Shown: positions 27,201 through 39,491, numbered from the stretch's first letter. The stretch is 64,000 bases of DNA from an uncultured Pseudohongiella sp. (GCA_902531515.1 CACAEJ010000003.1:1-64000), one strand, 5' to 3'. The notes: generated by a model from the sequence alone, not told the origin. Numbers and translations are program-made.

Positions 27201-27871
27201 TAGATGAATGTTTAGGAGAGTTGTCGAATATCACAAAAGGTAGATTAGTGGATTTGAGGCCTGAACGGGGCTACCAATTAATTGCAGGATTGTTGCATGG
27301 ATTTAGAACTATTCGAAGTAGCAAATCTAGGGAAACAATTGCATTTCTCACGCTTGACGACCGGAGCGCGAGGTTCGAGGTTGGCTTATATGGGCAGGAT
27401 TATGAAAAATATAGAGAACTATTACAAAAGGATCTGATATTAATCGTAGAATGCACCGTTAGTGTAAATGACTCCAATGGCGGAATGCAGGGACGAGCAA
27501 AAAAAATTATGACTCTACCCCAAGTGCGCACAAAATTTGTTAATAAACTTTTTCTTAATTGGGGAGAGAATATGATCAAACCAAAATTTTGTGAGCAGTT
27601 AGAAGATATTTTGTCTCCTTATCTTTATCATTTTTCTAATGAGCTCTCTGCTGATAAGGAATCTGGAAAACCAGAAGTTGGTGCTTCCAATTCGCCTGAA
27701 GGTGGTTGTCAAGTTGTGATTAATTATCGGCGTTCAGACTCTAAGGGTTGTATAGTACTTGGAAAGGAATGGATGATTTCACCAGCTGATGAACTCCTAT
27801 ATAGGCTTCGTCATGAGTATGGGCATGACACGGTGGAATTGGAATACATAAACACAACAACTCTACTCTAA
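24296..27871 (+). CDS. dnaE: DNA polymerase III alpha subunit
   Basis: The replicative polymerase. An N-terminal PHP domain (FHLRLHTEFSINDGL, VAVTDFSNFFALIKFY) is followed by the C-family polymerase core with GPGRGSGAGSLVAYAL and the catalytic PDFDIDF. Then come a tandem HhH region and an OB fold near the C-terminus (about 990-1090). It is 1191 aa, slightly longer than E. coli DnaE. It lies 93 bases after rnhB. Confidence 0.97.
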   Translation: MVDKSLSKNFFHLRLHTEFSINDGLVTIPPLIERLKSLDMPSVAVTDFSNFFALIKFYSAAIKAGIKPICGCDVLIENNDGVRSRLVLLASNNLGYLNLTALISAIYTEEDSRRDIVIPQSKLQNHTEGLIALSGAQQSDIGVALMEGNFSLAKRNLDLWKTLFPKSFYLEIQRLGKPDEERYIASLIELAVDSETPVVATNDVRFLSQDDFEAHEVRVCINERRTLDDPRRSRNYTDKQYLKSSQEMCELFSDMPAAIANAVEIVKRCNLELNLGIPHLPKYPVPEGETLENFLSKLSQSGLEGRLELLFGEKCDNENLIEPYWDRLKQEIEIINRMGFAGYFLIVMEFIQWAKASGIPVGPGRGSGAGSLVAYALEITDLDPLKYDLLFERFLNPERISMPDFDIDFCMEGRDRVINHVAELYGKEAVSQIVTFGTMAAKAVVRDVARVQGKPYALADKLSKLIPFEPGMTLAKAFLEEKPLAAFVDSDEDAQEIIEMAYKLEGITRNVGKHAGGVVIAPTKLTDFTPLYSEESGQGFVTQFDKNDVETAGLVKFDFLGLRTLTIIDWAVKMINEERGQEQNPIDINSLPLDDKLVYELLQSGKTTAVFQLESFGMKELIKRLAPSCFEDIIALVALFRPGPLRSGMDKEFIDRKHGRARVEYLHPELESVLSDTYGVILYQEQVMQIAQVLANYTLGGADILRKAMGKKDEKEMAKQRHNFIQGAAKNGIQEKLSGSIFDLMETFAEYGFNKSHSAAYALVSYQTAWLKTHFPAHFMAAVLSADMQNTDKIVTLIDECRSMNLSIVPPDVNIGQFNFTVNSDGEIVYGLGAIKGLGEGPVQKITEARGIENFQNLLDLCQRVDSKTVNRRTMEALIRSGALDNLIEGGIDKSRAGLSFMLPSAMQAANQRNENLASGARDLFGEIQEAEIGQEVNIFDATPQSWTEKERLSLEKDTLGLYFSGHPIDECLGELSNITKGRLVDLRPERGYQLIAGLLHGFRTIRSSKSRETIAFLTLDDRSARFEVGLYGQDYEKYRELLQKDLILIVECTVSVNDSNGGMQGRAKKIMTLPQVRTKFVNKLFLNWGENMIKPKFCEQLEDILSPYLYHFSNELSADKESGKPEVGASNSPEGGCQVVINYRRSDSKGCIVLGKEWMISPADELLYRLRHEYGHDTVELEYINTTTLL

Positions 27872-27919
27872 TTCTATTCAACTGCAGTATTGTCAGAATT
27901 TTATGGATAATAGTTTATT

Positions 27920-28873
27920 ATGAATCATGATTACCTATCGTTCGAGCAGCCAATCGCTGAGCTGCAGGCTAAAATTGACGAGCTTAGCTTGGTCGACTCA
28001 GAGAGCTCGATTGACATAAATAATGAAATAGAAAATCTTCAAAAAAAAAGCGAAGAGTTAACTGAGAAGATATATTCGAAACTGAGCTCGTGGCAAGTTT
28101 CTCAGGTGGCAAGACATCCTTTGAGACCTTATACCCAGGACTATATTGAATATATATTCACAGACTTTGAGGAGTTGCATGGCGATCGTTTGTTTGGGGA
28201 TGACCAGTCACTAATTGGGGGAATTGCTAAAATTGAATCCATCCCGGTTATGGTATTGGGTCATCAGAAAGGAAGAGGAACCAATGAAAAAGTGAAACAT
28301 AATTTTGGGATGCCTCGCCCTGAAGGATATAGAAAAGCCCGTCGCTTAATGAAATTGGCAGAAAAATTCAAGCTGCCCATCCTAACTTTCATTGATACAC
28401 CTGGGGCTTATCCGGGGATGGATTCTGAGGAGCGGGGCATAAACGAAGCTATCGCAAAAACTATGGCTATAACGTCCAAGATCAAAGTTCCGATAATTTC
28501 TACCGTCACTGGAGAGGGAAATTCAGGCGGTGCTATAGCTATAGGGGTAGCAGATCAACTCAACATGCTTCAGTACTCTACTTATACTGTTATTACTCCA
28601 GAAGGTTGTGCGACCATTCTGTGGAAATCATCATCTCGAGCACCAGAGGCTGCGGAATCGATGGGTATCACAGCAGATCGACTTCATAAGCTGGGGATAG
28701 TCGACCAGATTATTCAGGAACCTCTTGGAGGAGCACACAGAGACGTAGTAGACGCCGCTAATAAAATTAAAAGTTTGCTGCTTGAACAAATAGACAGACT
28801 TTCAAGAATTAGTGTTGAAGATCTCCTCGATAGAAGGTACGACCGGCTCATGTCCTATGGCGTTCACTCATGA
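27920..28873 (+). CDS. accA: acetyl-CoA carboxylase carboxyltransferase subunit alpha
   Basis: With AccD it transfers the carboxyl from biotin to acetyl-CoA, forming malonyl-CoA for fatty acids. It has the family's N-terminal coiled coil, then [34 protein letters not shown] and [19 protein letters not shown]. It is 317 aa, as in E. coli. A malonyl-CoA decarboxylase at 51 kb would run the opposite way. Confidence 0.97.
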   Translation: MNHDYLSFEQPIAELQAKIDELSLVDSESSIDINNEIENLQKKSEELTEKIYSKLSSWQVSQVARHPLRPYTQDYIEYIFTDFEELHGDRLFGDDQSLIGGIAKIESIPVMVLGHQKGRGTNEKVKHNFGMPRPEGYRKARRLMKLAEKFKLPILTFIDTPGAYPGMDSEERGINEAIAKTMAITSKIKVPIISTVTGEGNSGGAIAIGVADQLNMLQYSTYTVITPEGCATILWKSSSRAPEAAESMGITADRLHKLGIVDQIIQEPLGGAHRDVVDAANKIKSLLLEQIDRLSRISVEDLLDRRYDRLMSYGVHS

Positions 28874-28930
28874 ATTTATGCTTAGATGAGAATTTTTGCT
28901 TCGTGTCTGTGATTCTATATTATCCTTGTT

Positions 28931-30271
28931 GTGTCTTTGATGAAATTTAGTCTAGATGCACTAAATCAATCACTTGCGGATGCGAGGAAATGCAAAAATC
29001 TTATTGTTGGCTTCAGCGGGGGAATCGATTCAAGTGTTCTTCTGCATGGTGTTTTTCTGTTAGCAAGAAAAGGCTTACTGCAAACTAATATAAAAGCGAT
29101 ACACATTAATCATGGGCTTAATGAATCATGCAACCAGTGGGCGTCATTCTGCACCCATATTTGTTCAGACTACAAAATCCCGCTCGAAATCAAAGTTCTG
29201 GCTGGTTTGTATAATCTATCAGAAGGTATTAACGAAGAATTATTAAGGAAGGAAAGATATCGAGCCTTTAATTCATCTCTTGAATCTGAGAGCGGATTGT
29301 TGCTTGCGCACCATAAAGACGATCAATTAGAAACTTTACTACTTCGCTTGAATCGCGGTGCAGGAATGAGAGGGTTGTCGGGTATGCAAGAGAGTCGTCC
29401 TCTGGGAAAAGGTATTATTTATCGACCCTTATTGAAGTTTGACCGGCAGTCGATCGAAGAGTTTGCTAAAAGTGAAGGATTGGAGTGGATCGAAGACGAT
29501 TCAAATGCAGACACACGGATGGATAGGAATTTCCTGCGTCATGAGGTTCTACCTCAGATTGAAAGTCGATGGCCGAATTATCGAAGAAGCTGGTTTAAAT
29601 CATTAACGCTAATAAATGAAGCCTATGCCGTAGAGCAAAAACAAGCAGAGGAAGACATGAGTGCGCTGTCGTGCGAGCAAACTAAGGCTTTAAATATCAG
29701 AGGGCTAACAAGATTGTCACGAGAGCGGCAACGAGCGGTATTAAAATATTGGTGCCTTAAATTTAAAGACGTAAGTCTTGGTTGGAATAAATTGCACCAC
29801 ATAGTCGATGAATTCCTACCAACTGCTGTTATGTCGTCCACAAATTTTTGTTTGGGAGATTGTAAAATATCGAGTTTTCGAGGTTTTCTTCATTTAGTAT
29901 CCATCGCAGATCCAGAGTTGGTAGATTGCGTATGGGACGTGAGCCAAAGTGATGAGATAACGTTGGCGAATAATGGATTGTTAAAGGCTAAGGAAGGCGA
30001 AGGAGAGGGCATTTGTTTCGAGACTGCTGGACTTTTTGAAATCAGGTATCGAAGAGGGGGAGAAATGTTCAGGATCGCGGGAGGTAGATCTAAGAGTTTA
30101 AAGAAAATATTTCAAGAGAAGGGCGTTGAGCCATGGGTTAGGTCTCGAGTTCCACTGATTTATCAGGACGGTAAATTAATCTCTATTGTCGGCGTTGGGG
30201 TCAGTGAAGAGGTGCAGGCAAAGAATGGACGAAAAGGATACTCTCTTGATTGGATTAAACCAAGATTTTGA
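28931..30271 (+). CDS. tilS: tRNA(Ile)-lysidine synthase TilS
   Basis: Modifies C34 of the tRNA-Ile CAU anticodon to lysidine. The PP-loop ATP motif SGGIDSS is at residues 29-35; LLAHHKDDQLETLLLRL and NRGAGMRGLSGM follow. The C-terminal half has the substrate-binding TilS domains. It starts at GTG 28931 or ATG 28940, and 446 aa is normal. It lies between accA and pyrG as in Pseudomonas. Confidence 0.95.
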   Translation: MSLMKFSLDALNQSLADARKCKNLIVGFSGGIDSSVLLHGVFLLARKGLLQTNIKAIHINHGLNESCNQWASFCTHICSDYKIPLEIKVLAGLYNLSEGINEELLRKERYRAFNSSLESESGLLLAHHKDDQLETLLLRLNRGAGMRGLSGMQESRPLGKGIIYRPLLKFDRQSIEEFAKSEGLEWIEDDSNADTRMDRNFLRHEVLPQIESRWPNYRRSWFKSLTLINEAYAVEQKQAEEDMSALSCEQTKALNIRGLTRLSRERQRAVLKYWCLKFKDVSLGWNKLHHIVDEFLPTAVMSSTNFCLGDCKISSFRGFLHLVSIADPELVDCVWDVSQSDEITLANNGLLKAKEGEGEGICFETAGLFEIRYRRGGEMFRIAGGRSKSLKKIFQEKGVEPWVRSRVPLIYQDGKLISIVGVGVSEEVQAKNGRKGYSLDWIKPRF

Positions 30272-30320
30272 ACTCGGTCGCACTGTCTGCTGTTTGCGAG
30301 TTGAATTTGGTTCAGATTGA

Positions 30321-32036
<1,716 letters not shown>

Positions 32037-32097
32037 GACAAGGCGGAAACCTAGTTTGGTCTGACCTAATTGCAAATCGACGACAATAAGCAAAATT

Positions 32098-32943
32098 ATG
32101 AAAGTCAAAGAGATTGAATTCGCGAACGTGCAGCTTTCCAACAATCGACCTTTCGTCTTGTTTGGTGGTTTGAATGTTCTTGAGTCAAGGGATTTAGGAT
32201 TGCAAGTTGCAGAGACTTTAAAGGGAGTTTGCGAGGGTTTGGGTATTTCATTAGTCTTTAAAGGCTCTTTTGACAAGGCGAATCGTTCATCCCTCAAGTC
32301 TTTCAGAGGCCCAGGACTCCAAGAAGGGCTTAGATGGCTGGATGATATAAAGAGACAGTTAAACATACCTATCATTACTGATGTGCATGAAGTTGCTCAG
32401 GTAAAGTCAGTTGCCCAGGTTGCTGATGTAATCCAACTACCAGCGTTTTTGTCACGGCAAACAGATTTAATCGCTGAGATGGCGGCTACTGACAAGGTCA
32501 TCAACATAAAGAAGGCACAGTTCCTTGCTCCCGAAGAAATGGTCTACATAGTTGATAAATTCGAAAGCTTTGATAATAGAAAGCTGATTCTTTGTGAAAG
32601 AGGAAGCATTTTTGGCTATAAAAATTTAGTTGTTGATATGCTCGGATTTTCTGTAATGAAAAAATCCTTTTATCCCGTAATCTTTGATGTTACTCACTCA
32701 CTACAACAGCCAGGAGCGGGATTAGGGTCGGCCGATGGGCGGCGAGCCCAAGTTACAGAGTTGGCTAAAGCAGGATTGTCACAAGGACTAGCTGGTCTTT
32801 TCTTGGAGACTCATCCGGATCCAGATAAAGCACTTTGCGATGGACCTTGTGCTCTGAAGTTAGAGAGCCTACATCCTTTTTTAGATCAAATGAAAGATCT
32901 AGATAGTCTAATCAAGTCTCAAACGTACATAGATACTGCGTGA
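32098..32943 (+). CDS. kdsA: 3-deoxy-8-phosphooctulonate synthase KdsA
   Basis: Condenses phosphoenolpyruvate and arabinose 5-phosphate to Kdo 8-phosphate for LPS. Signature segments are [48 protein letters not shown] and [11 protein letters not shown]. It is 281 aa. No metal-ligand Cys is seen in the N-terminal region, which fits the metal-independent type. It precedes eno. Confidence 0.96.
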   Translation: MKVKEIEFANVQLSNNRPFVLFGGLNVLESRDLGLQVAETLKGVCEGLGISLVFKGSFDKANRSSLKSFRGPGLQEGLRWLDDIKRQLNIPIITDVHEVAQVKSVAQVADVIQLPAFLSRQTDLIAEMAATDKVINIKKAQFLAPEEMVYIVDKFESFDNRKLILCERGSIFGYKNLVVDMLGFSVMKKSFYPVIFDVTHSLQQPGAGLGSADGRRAQVTELAKAGLSQGLAGLFLETHPDPDKALCDGPCALKLESLHPFLDQMKDLDSLIKSQTYIDTA

Positions 32944-32978
32944 TTTTTCTAAAATATATTCGGCAAGTAGGTGTTTAA

Positions 32979-34277
<1,299 letters not shown>

Positions 34278-34283
34278 TCCTAT

Positions 34284-34553
34284 ATGAGATACCTATTTTT
34301 CATATTTGCTCTTTTGATCGGGGTACTGCAGTTTCAGCTTTGGATCGGTGACAATAGTGTTCGTACTCTGAATTCACTAATGGGTGAGGTTTCTCAGCAA
34401 AAAAGTATTAATCTAACTTTAGAAGAGAGAAATAAAAAGCTGGAAATAGAAATTGTTGACTTAAAAACCGGCGTTGAAGCCATTGAAGAGCGTGCTAGGT
34501 CAGAACTGGGAATGATTGAGAAGGGAGAAACTTTTTTTCTCATTGTTGAGTAG
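34284..34553 (+). CDS. ftsB: cell division protein FtsB
   Basis: A small bitopic membrane protein that bridges FtsL and FtsQ in the divisome. A single N-terminal membrane segment (about 3-20, FFIFALLIGVLQFQLWIG) is followed by a coiled coil (about 28-62) and the conserved EERARSELGMIEKGETFFLI. The length of 89 aa is in range. It lies 6 bases after eno and before ispD, its standard position. Confidence 0.93.
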   Translation: MRYLFFIFALLIGVLQFQLWIGDNSVRTLNSLMGEVSQQKSINLTLEERNKKLEIEIVDLKTGVEAIEERARSELGMIEKGETFFLIVE

Positions 34554-34606
34554 GACATCTATAAGTATTTTTCAATTCTTGTCTTTTTAAAATTGCGAAC
34601 TAGTTT

Positions 34607-35299
34607 ATGCGTATATGGGCTGTAATACCTGCTGCGGGAATAGGTCTAAGATACAGATCTGAGATTCCTAAACAGTATTTATCTCTTTGTGGAATGCCTG
34701 TTGTACTGCATTCAATTGATCGGCTTTTGGAGATAAAGGAGATTGAAGAGATTTTTGTCGTCTTGAGTCCAGAGGACACTTTTTGGCAGAATTTAGATTA
34801 TGTGCATCCTAAACTGAAAACCACCTTAGGTGGAAGTGAGAGGAGTCAATCCGTAAGCCTTGCATTGAAAGAATTATCTTGTAAAGCACACGAAGAGGAT
34901 TGGGTATTAGTCCATGATGCTGTTCGCCCGTGCGTAAGCCAATCGGATTTACAAAAGTTAATTGAAACAATCCGAAATGACGACACCGGAGGGCTTCTCG
35001 CTTACCCATTATCGGATACTATTAAGGAGGTGGATGATACTCTGTTTGTTCGCAAAACAATTTCTAGGGAAGAACTTTGGTCAGCAATGACGCCTCAAAT
35101 GTTTAAGTATGGTCTGTTGAGAAAAGCGTATGAAGAGACCGTTTTAGCAGGATTATCTGTTACAGATGAGGCTGGCGCCATAGAGTCATTGGGTCTGAGA
35201 CCAAAGATTGTGCAAGGGGAAAAAGCTAATATTAAGATAACTCATGCTGAAGACATGGCCTTGGCAGAGTCAATTATCAAGGCACGGATGGGTAAATAG
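34607..35299 (+). CDS. ispD: 2-C-methyl-D-erythritol 4-phosphate cytidylyltransferase IspD
   Basis: The third MEP-pathway step: couples CTP to MEP. The nucleotidyltransferase motif is IPAAGIGLRYRSEIPKQYL at the N-terminus; WVLVHDAVRPCV and TDEAGAIESLG are typical. It is 230 aa. The ispF start follows one base after its stop. Confidence 0.95.
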   Translation: MRIWAVIPAAGIGLRYRSEIPKQYLSLCGMPVVLHSIDRLLEIKEIEEIFVVLSPEDTFWQNLDYVHPKLKTTLGGSERSQSVSLALKELSCKAHEEDWVLVHDAVRPCVSQSDLQKLIETIRNDDTGGLLAYPLSDTIKEVDDTLFVRKTISREELWSAMTPQMFKYGLLRKAYEETVLAGLSVTDEAGAIESLGLRPKIVQGEKANIKITHAEDMALAESIIKARMGK

Positions 35300-35300
35300 T

Positions 35301-35801
35301 ATGGAAGACAGCTATAGAATCGGCCATGGTGTGGACGTTCACAGGTTTGCAGATACCGTTGATAAGGAAAAACCTCTAAAGCTTGCTGGAATTATTATTT
35401 CGGAGAAGCATAGTTTGTTAGCACATTCGGACGGTGATGTGATTTTTCATGCGGTCTGTGACGCGATTTTGGGAGCTTCGGCAAAAGGGGATATTGGAGA
35501 CCACTTTCCGGATTGTGATCCTGCCTACAGTGGGGTTGACAGCTCGAATTTGTTAAAGCGCGTTTTGTCTTTAGTTTCTGAAAGCAATTTTGAAATAGTA
35601 AATTTAGATATAACAGTGCTTGCAGAGACACCTAGATTGTCACCATTTCGACAAAAAATGGTAGAAAATTTATGTTACTTAATTGGTCTTGATTCGAGTA
35701 GATGTAATTTGAAAGCGACTACCACTGAGGGGCTAGGTTATCTGGGACGAAAAGAAGGAATAGCTTGTCATTGTGTAATTCTTATGAAAAAGAATATATA
35801 A
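35301..35801 (+). CDS. ispF: 2-C-methyl-D-erythritol 2,4-cyclodiphosphate synthase IspF
   Basis: Cyclises CDP-ME 2-phosphate. Zinc ligands are in RIGHGVDVHRF (Asp and His), and HSDGDVIFHAVCDAILGA and GDIGDHFPD are conserved. I chose the ATG at 35301, which gives 166 aa and starts the family's N-terminus; the open frame continues further upstream only inside ispD. Confidence 0.96.
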   Translation: MEDSYRIGHGVDVHRFADTVDKEKPLKLAGIIISEKHSLLAHSDGDVIFHAVCDAILGASAKGDIGDHFPDCDPAYSGVDSSNLLKRVLSLVSESNFEIVNLDITVLAETPRLSPFRQKMVENLCYLIGLDSSRCNLKATTTEGLGYLGRKEGIACHCVILMKKNI

Positions 35802-35817
35802 GACTAGCGTTTATTTG

Positions 35818-36894
35818 ATGATGCAGATCGAGGAGTTGAGTTACGTTGAGTCTAAACCGAATGTCTCTGGTAAGATAAAGACAGACTTCAGTGACTTCAG
35901 GGTTAAAGAAGAATTAGGTTTCACCCCAACTCGAAATGGAGAGCATGTTTTTGTTCAGGTTACAAAAAAGGGATTAACTACCGTTAATGTAGCCAAGAAA
36001 ATTTCTGAAGTTACGGGGCATAAACTTTCTGCCGTTGGGTATTCAGGGATGAAAGACAAAAATGGAGAATGCACTCAGTGGTTTAGTTTTCCGTTCTCAA
36101 ATGGTGTTAGTCGAATCTTAAATTCAATCGAAAGTACTAACCTTCGTATAGTTACGAGCGATCGAAATCAAAGCAAACTTAAAATTGGAAGCCATAAGCG
36201 TAACGATTTTGATATTACCATACGTAATTGCGTGGGTAATCGAGATAGTTTTGAAAATCGTTTAAAGGCGACACAAAAGCACGGCGTACCGAACTATTTT
36301 GGTATGCAGCGCTTTGGTCATAAATTTCAAAATATTACAGCAGTCTATGACTTGATGGCTACTGAGATCGAGACTAAGTTATCCAGCAATAAAAAAGAAC
36401 GGAGAAAAATCAGCAAAATTGAGCGAGGCATACTAATTTCGTCTGCAAGAGCTTATTTGTTTAATCAAGTGTTGTCCTCGAGGTTGCAATTGAAGAACTG
36501 GTCAAACTATCTGTCTGGGGATGTGCTCAATCTGAATGGTACAGAGTCATATTTCGTATTGGGACAAAACGATCGAGAAGAATTAGTACAAAAGCGTATT
36601 GATACATTTGATATTCATATCTCTGGTCCTCTTGCGGGCTTGGTTGGTTCGAAAGATAAGTATGTAACAAGGTCAAAAGCGGCCGATATTGAAGTAAGGT
36701 CTTTTCAGAATCACGAAACTTTGTTTAAGGGTTTGAATAAGCTAAAAGTTACTGCGTCACGTCGCCCTTTACGTTTCAAGCCTGAAAATTTGCAATGGTT
36801 TTGGAAAGACGAAGGCACGCTGAATATCAGTTTTTCGCTGCGTAAAGGTTGTTATGCAACGAGTTTGCTAAGAGAAGTTTGCGTATTTAGTTGA
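35818..36894 (+). CDS. truD: tRNA pseudouridine(13) synthase TruD
   Basis: Makes pseudouridine 13 in tRNA-Glu. The catalytic Asp is in GYSGMKDKNGECTQWFS, and YFGMQRFGH is the second hallmark; the central insertion domain is intact. Starts TTG 35815, ATG 35818 and ATG 35821 lie together; I used the middle one. It is about 358 aa. In most relatives surE follows; here pcm follows directly with a TTGA overlap. Confidence 0.93.
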   Translation: MMQIEELSYVESKPNVSGKIKTDFSDFRVKEELGFTPTRNGEHVFVQVTKKGLTTVNVAKKISEVTGHKLSAVGYSGMKDKNGECTQWFSFPFSNGVSRILNSIESTNLRIVTSDRNQSKLKIGSHKRNDFDITIRNCVGNRDSFENRLKATQKHGVPNYFGMQRFGHKFQNITAVYDLMATEIETKLSSNKKERRKISKIERGILISSARAYLFNQVLSSRLQLKNWSNYLSGDVLNLNGTESYFVLGQNDREELVQKRIDTFDIHISGPLAGLVGSKDKYVTRSKAADIEVRSFQNHETLFKGLNKLKVTASRRPLRFKPENLQWFWKDEGTLNISFSLRKGCYATSLLREVCVFS

Positions 36895-37580
36895 ACGGAG
36901 TGGAATTGAGTAATCAACTTAATTTAAATGGAATAGGCATGACCTCACGGCGGACGAGAGAGCGTTTGCTGGGGAGATTAGTGGAGCAAGGAATTGTAAA
37001 TATGCAGGTTCTTGATGTCATAAGATCCACACCACGTCATATATTTTTAGATGAAGCTTTATCCCATCGAGCATATGAGGATGTGGCTCTGCCAATCGGG
37101 CATGGTCAGACGATCTCTCAGCCATATGTTGTCGCAAGAATGACTGAAATTGCCTCAAATTCTGGTAGATTGGATAGCGTTTTGGAGATTGGGACAGGCT
37201 GCGGTTATCAGACAGCTGTCATATCAAAAATAGCGAAAAAAGTATATACGATTGAGCGTATAAAGCCCTTACTTGAAAGAGCCAAAAAAAATCTTAAGTT
37301 GTTAGGCATTAGAAATGTGGAATACAGACATGAAGATGGAAGCTTGGGTTGGGAAGAGAAGGCGCCTTTTGATGCTATTATCACTACGGCAGCCCCTCAG
37401 ACAATTCCTGATGAACTCTATCAACAGTTGAGCCCCGAAGGAGGGAGTTTAGTGATCCCAGTAGGAGGAGATAATCAACAAGATTTAAAACATATCGTTA
37501 GGTCAGGTCAAAAGATTCACACAGAAAATTTGGGTTCCGTACGCTTTGTTCCTTTGTTGACGGGTCAGGTGCAAACCTGA
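36891..37580 (+). CDS. pcm: protein-L-isoaspartate O-methyltransferase
   Basis: Repairs isoaspartyl residues in aged proteins with SAM. Motifs are LPIGHGQTISQPYVVARMTE (substrate binding) and VLEIGTGCGYQTAVIS (SAM loop). The TTG at 36891 overlaps the truD stop; the ATG at 36939 matches the usual N-terminus (MTSRRTRERLLGRL) and gives about 213 aa, so the true start may be there. In relatives pcm follows surE, which is missing here. Confidence 0.93.
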   Translation: MNGVELSNQLNLNGIGMTSRRTRERLLGRLVEQGIVNMQVLDVIRSTPRHIFLDEALSHRAYEDVALPIGHGQTISQPYVVARMTEIASNSGRLDSVLEIGTGCGYQTAVISKIAKKVYTIERIKPLLERAKKNLKLLGIRNVEYRHEDGSLGWEEKAPFDAIITTAAPQTIPDELYQQLSPEGGSLVIPVGGDNQQDLKHIVRSGQKIHTENLGSVRFVPLLTGQVQT

Positions 37581-37598
37581 TTTTCTCGGGTAGAGTTA

Positions 37599-38582
37599 AT
37601 GTCCAAATCTTCAAAAGATTCAAATGTCAGTCTGAATGGTAGGGATAGCTCCTCTACAGAAGATTCTTGGTCGTTAATTTATTTTAAAGGGTTTGTAATG
37701 GGCTTGAGTGATTCTGTTCCTGGAATATCTGGATCGACAATCGCGCTTCTTACCAATATATACGAGCGTTTGATTTCGGCGATTCGGTCGATTGACCCGA
37801 TTGTACTCTGCCTTTTGTTCACTAATCGTAGGTTGCACACATGGCGGAATATAGATGGTACTTTTTTAGTTATATTGGGCTCAGGAGTGGGATCAGGTAT
37901 ATTTATTTCGGCTAAGACGATTTTGTTTTTATATCAAGATTACCCAGAACCCCTTCGCGCATTTTTTATGGGTTTGGTTATCTCTTCGGCTTGGATTCTA
38001 CGAAAGAAATTTTCCACAAAAAAACTAGATAACTGGTTAGTATGGATTATCGGTCTTACGTTCTCCGCTTCTCTAATTAATCTAGATATTCTAGTTAGCG
38101 AAATTAGTTATTTTTATATATTTATATGCGGTTTTATAGCTATCAGTGCAATGATACTTCCGGGCCTTTCCGGGGCCTTTATTCTTATTATCTTGGGTGC
38201 ATACGAGTTTATATTGAATGCTCTCGTTTCTTGGGATTTATCTTTTATTTTTGTTTTTTCTTTAGGATGTTTGACTGGTTTAGCAATTTTCTCAAGACTA
38301 TTATTTTGGCTTTTAAAAAGTTTTCGAGAACGAACTTATGCATTGATCAACGGAGTACTAGTGGGCTCGCTTTATATGTTATGGCCTTGGCAGCAAGTTA
38401 GAGGGATTGAGGATGCAAGGTCGAAAGAGAATATATATCAACAAATAATTATCCTGCCGTCAGATTACACTGAGGCTACAGGCAACTCAGTGATGATTGT
38501 AGAGTCTGTATTGGCATTCCTTTTGTCTGTATTTTTAGTCATTTTTCTAAAAGAGTTTTTATTAGAGCCATCAAAGAGATAA
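37599..38582 (+). CDS. DUF368 membrane protein, PopT-type undecaprenyl phosphate translocase
   Basis: A multi-pass membrane protein of the DUF368 family. The signature is KGFVMGLSDSVPGISGSTIA near residues 29-48, with the PGxSG core; a second PGLSGAF copy near residue 188 suggests an internal repeat. DUF368 proteins (PopT) were recently shown to carry undecaprenyl phosphate back across the inner membrane. It is 327 aa, 18 bases after pcm and 22 before nlpD, so it is inside that operon. The transport role here is inferred from the family. Confidence 0.85.
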   Translation: MSKSSKDSNVSLNGRDSSSTEDSWSLIYFKGFVMGLSDSVPGISGSTIALLTNIYERLISAIRSIDPIVLCLLFTNRRLHTWRNIDGTFLVILGSGVGSGIFISAKTILFLYQDYPEPLRAFFMGLVISSAWILRKKFSTKKLDNWLVWIIGLTFSASLINLDILVSEISYFYIFICGFIAISAMILPGLSGAFILIILGAYEFILNALVSWDLSFIFVFSLGCLTGLAIFSRLLFWLLKSFRERTYALINGVLVGSLYMLWPWQQVRGIEDARSKENIYQQIIILPSDYTEATGNSVMIVESVLAFLLSVFLVIFLKEFLLEPSKR

Positions 38583-38604
38583 AAGTGATATTTAGGGATT
38601 TATT

Positions 38605-39489
38605 GTGAGTGAGATTTTGGTTCTAAAATTATGTAAATTACGGTCTTTATTGTGTCCTTTGGCCTCACTTGTTTTTGTAGGACTTGCCTCATGTGCAAGC
38701 GATTTTCCCGCACCAGTATCTGAAAGAAGTGAGGGAATGGTAATTAGAAGCCCTATCATAGTTACGAATTCTGAGTTTGATATTAACGACGGGTTGAATT
38801 CTAAATCGACAAATTCTTCTGCCGTCGCTCTTGATCAAAGAACATATACGGTCCGAAAAGGCGACAATTTAATTTCCATAGCATTTAGATATGACCTTGA
38901 TTTTCGGTCGCTCGCCAGGGTGAATCAATTAGAGTCACCATATACAATATTTGTGGATCAGGAACTTGATTTGGATATTAGAGATATTTCCCAAGAGCAG
39001 AGCATCCGAAATAACAGTTTAGGGGTAGAAGCACCGAGTAATTCAGTAGCTAGAACTCAGGGTGCTTCCGGGCAATCTCCCAGTATTGTAAGGGAATCAA
39101 TTACTGAGGAAAGTAGAAAACAAACATGGGAATGGCCATCCTTAGGGACTATCGTAAAGAAATTTTCACCGAGGCTAAATAAGGGCATTGATATCGGCGG
39201 TCGAGTTGGAGATCCTGTTTTTGCTGCAAACAAAGGTGAAGTTGTGTACGCTGGTCGCGATGATGTCCAGGGTATAGGGAACCTTTTAATAATTCGTCAT
39301 GGTGATAGATACTTAAGCGCTTATGGGCACAACAGTAGAATGTTAGTAACTGAGGGAGACAAAGTAAGGTCGGGGCAGAAAATTGCTGAAATTGGGAGCG
39401 ACATGGATGGGAATTCAGTTTTGCACTTTGAGGTTCGTCTTAACGGGAAACCTACCGACCCATTGAACTTACTCCCTCCGCGACAATAA
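38605..39489 (+). CDS. nlpD: NlpD-type lipoprotein, LysM and degenerate LytM (M23) domains
   Basis: A murein hydrolase activator for the AmiC-type amidase at division. It starts at GTG and has a lipoprotein signal with lipobox LASC (Cys about 30). LysM follows (YTVRKGDNLISIAFRYDLDF, about 92-135), then a C-terminal LytM domain (about 190-290). The first zinc-ligand position reads KGIDIGG rather than H-x(3)-D, as in E. coli NlpD, so it is probably an activator and not an enzyme. It normally precedes rpoS, but here no rpoS follows. Confidence 0.92.
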   Translation: MSEILVLKLCKLRSLLCPLASLVFVGLASCASDFPAPVSERSEGMVIRSPIIVTNSEFDINDGLNSKSTNSSAVALDQRTYTVRKGDNLISIAFRYDLDFRSLARVNQLESPYTIFVDQELDLDIRDISQEQSIRNNSLGVEAPSNSVARTQGASGQSPSIVRESITEESRKQTWEWPSLGTIVKKFSPRLNKGIDIGGRVGDPVFAANKGEVVYAGRDDVQGIGNLLIIRHGDRYLSAYGHNSRMLVTEGDKVRSGQKIAEIGSDMDGNSVLHFEVRLNGKPTDPLNLLPPRQ

Positions 39490-39491
39490 GT

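Noticed and set aside
35244-35300. An ispF start 19 codons upstream inside ispD
   Set aside because: It reads an unrelated peptide in the ispD gene; ATG at 35301 begins the conserved IspF N-terminus.
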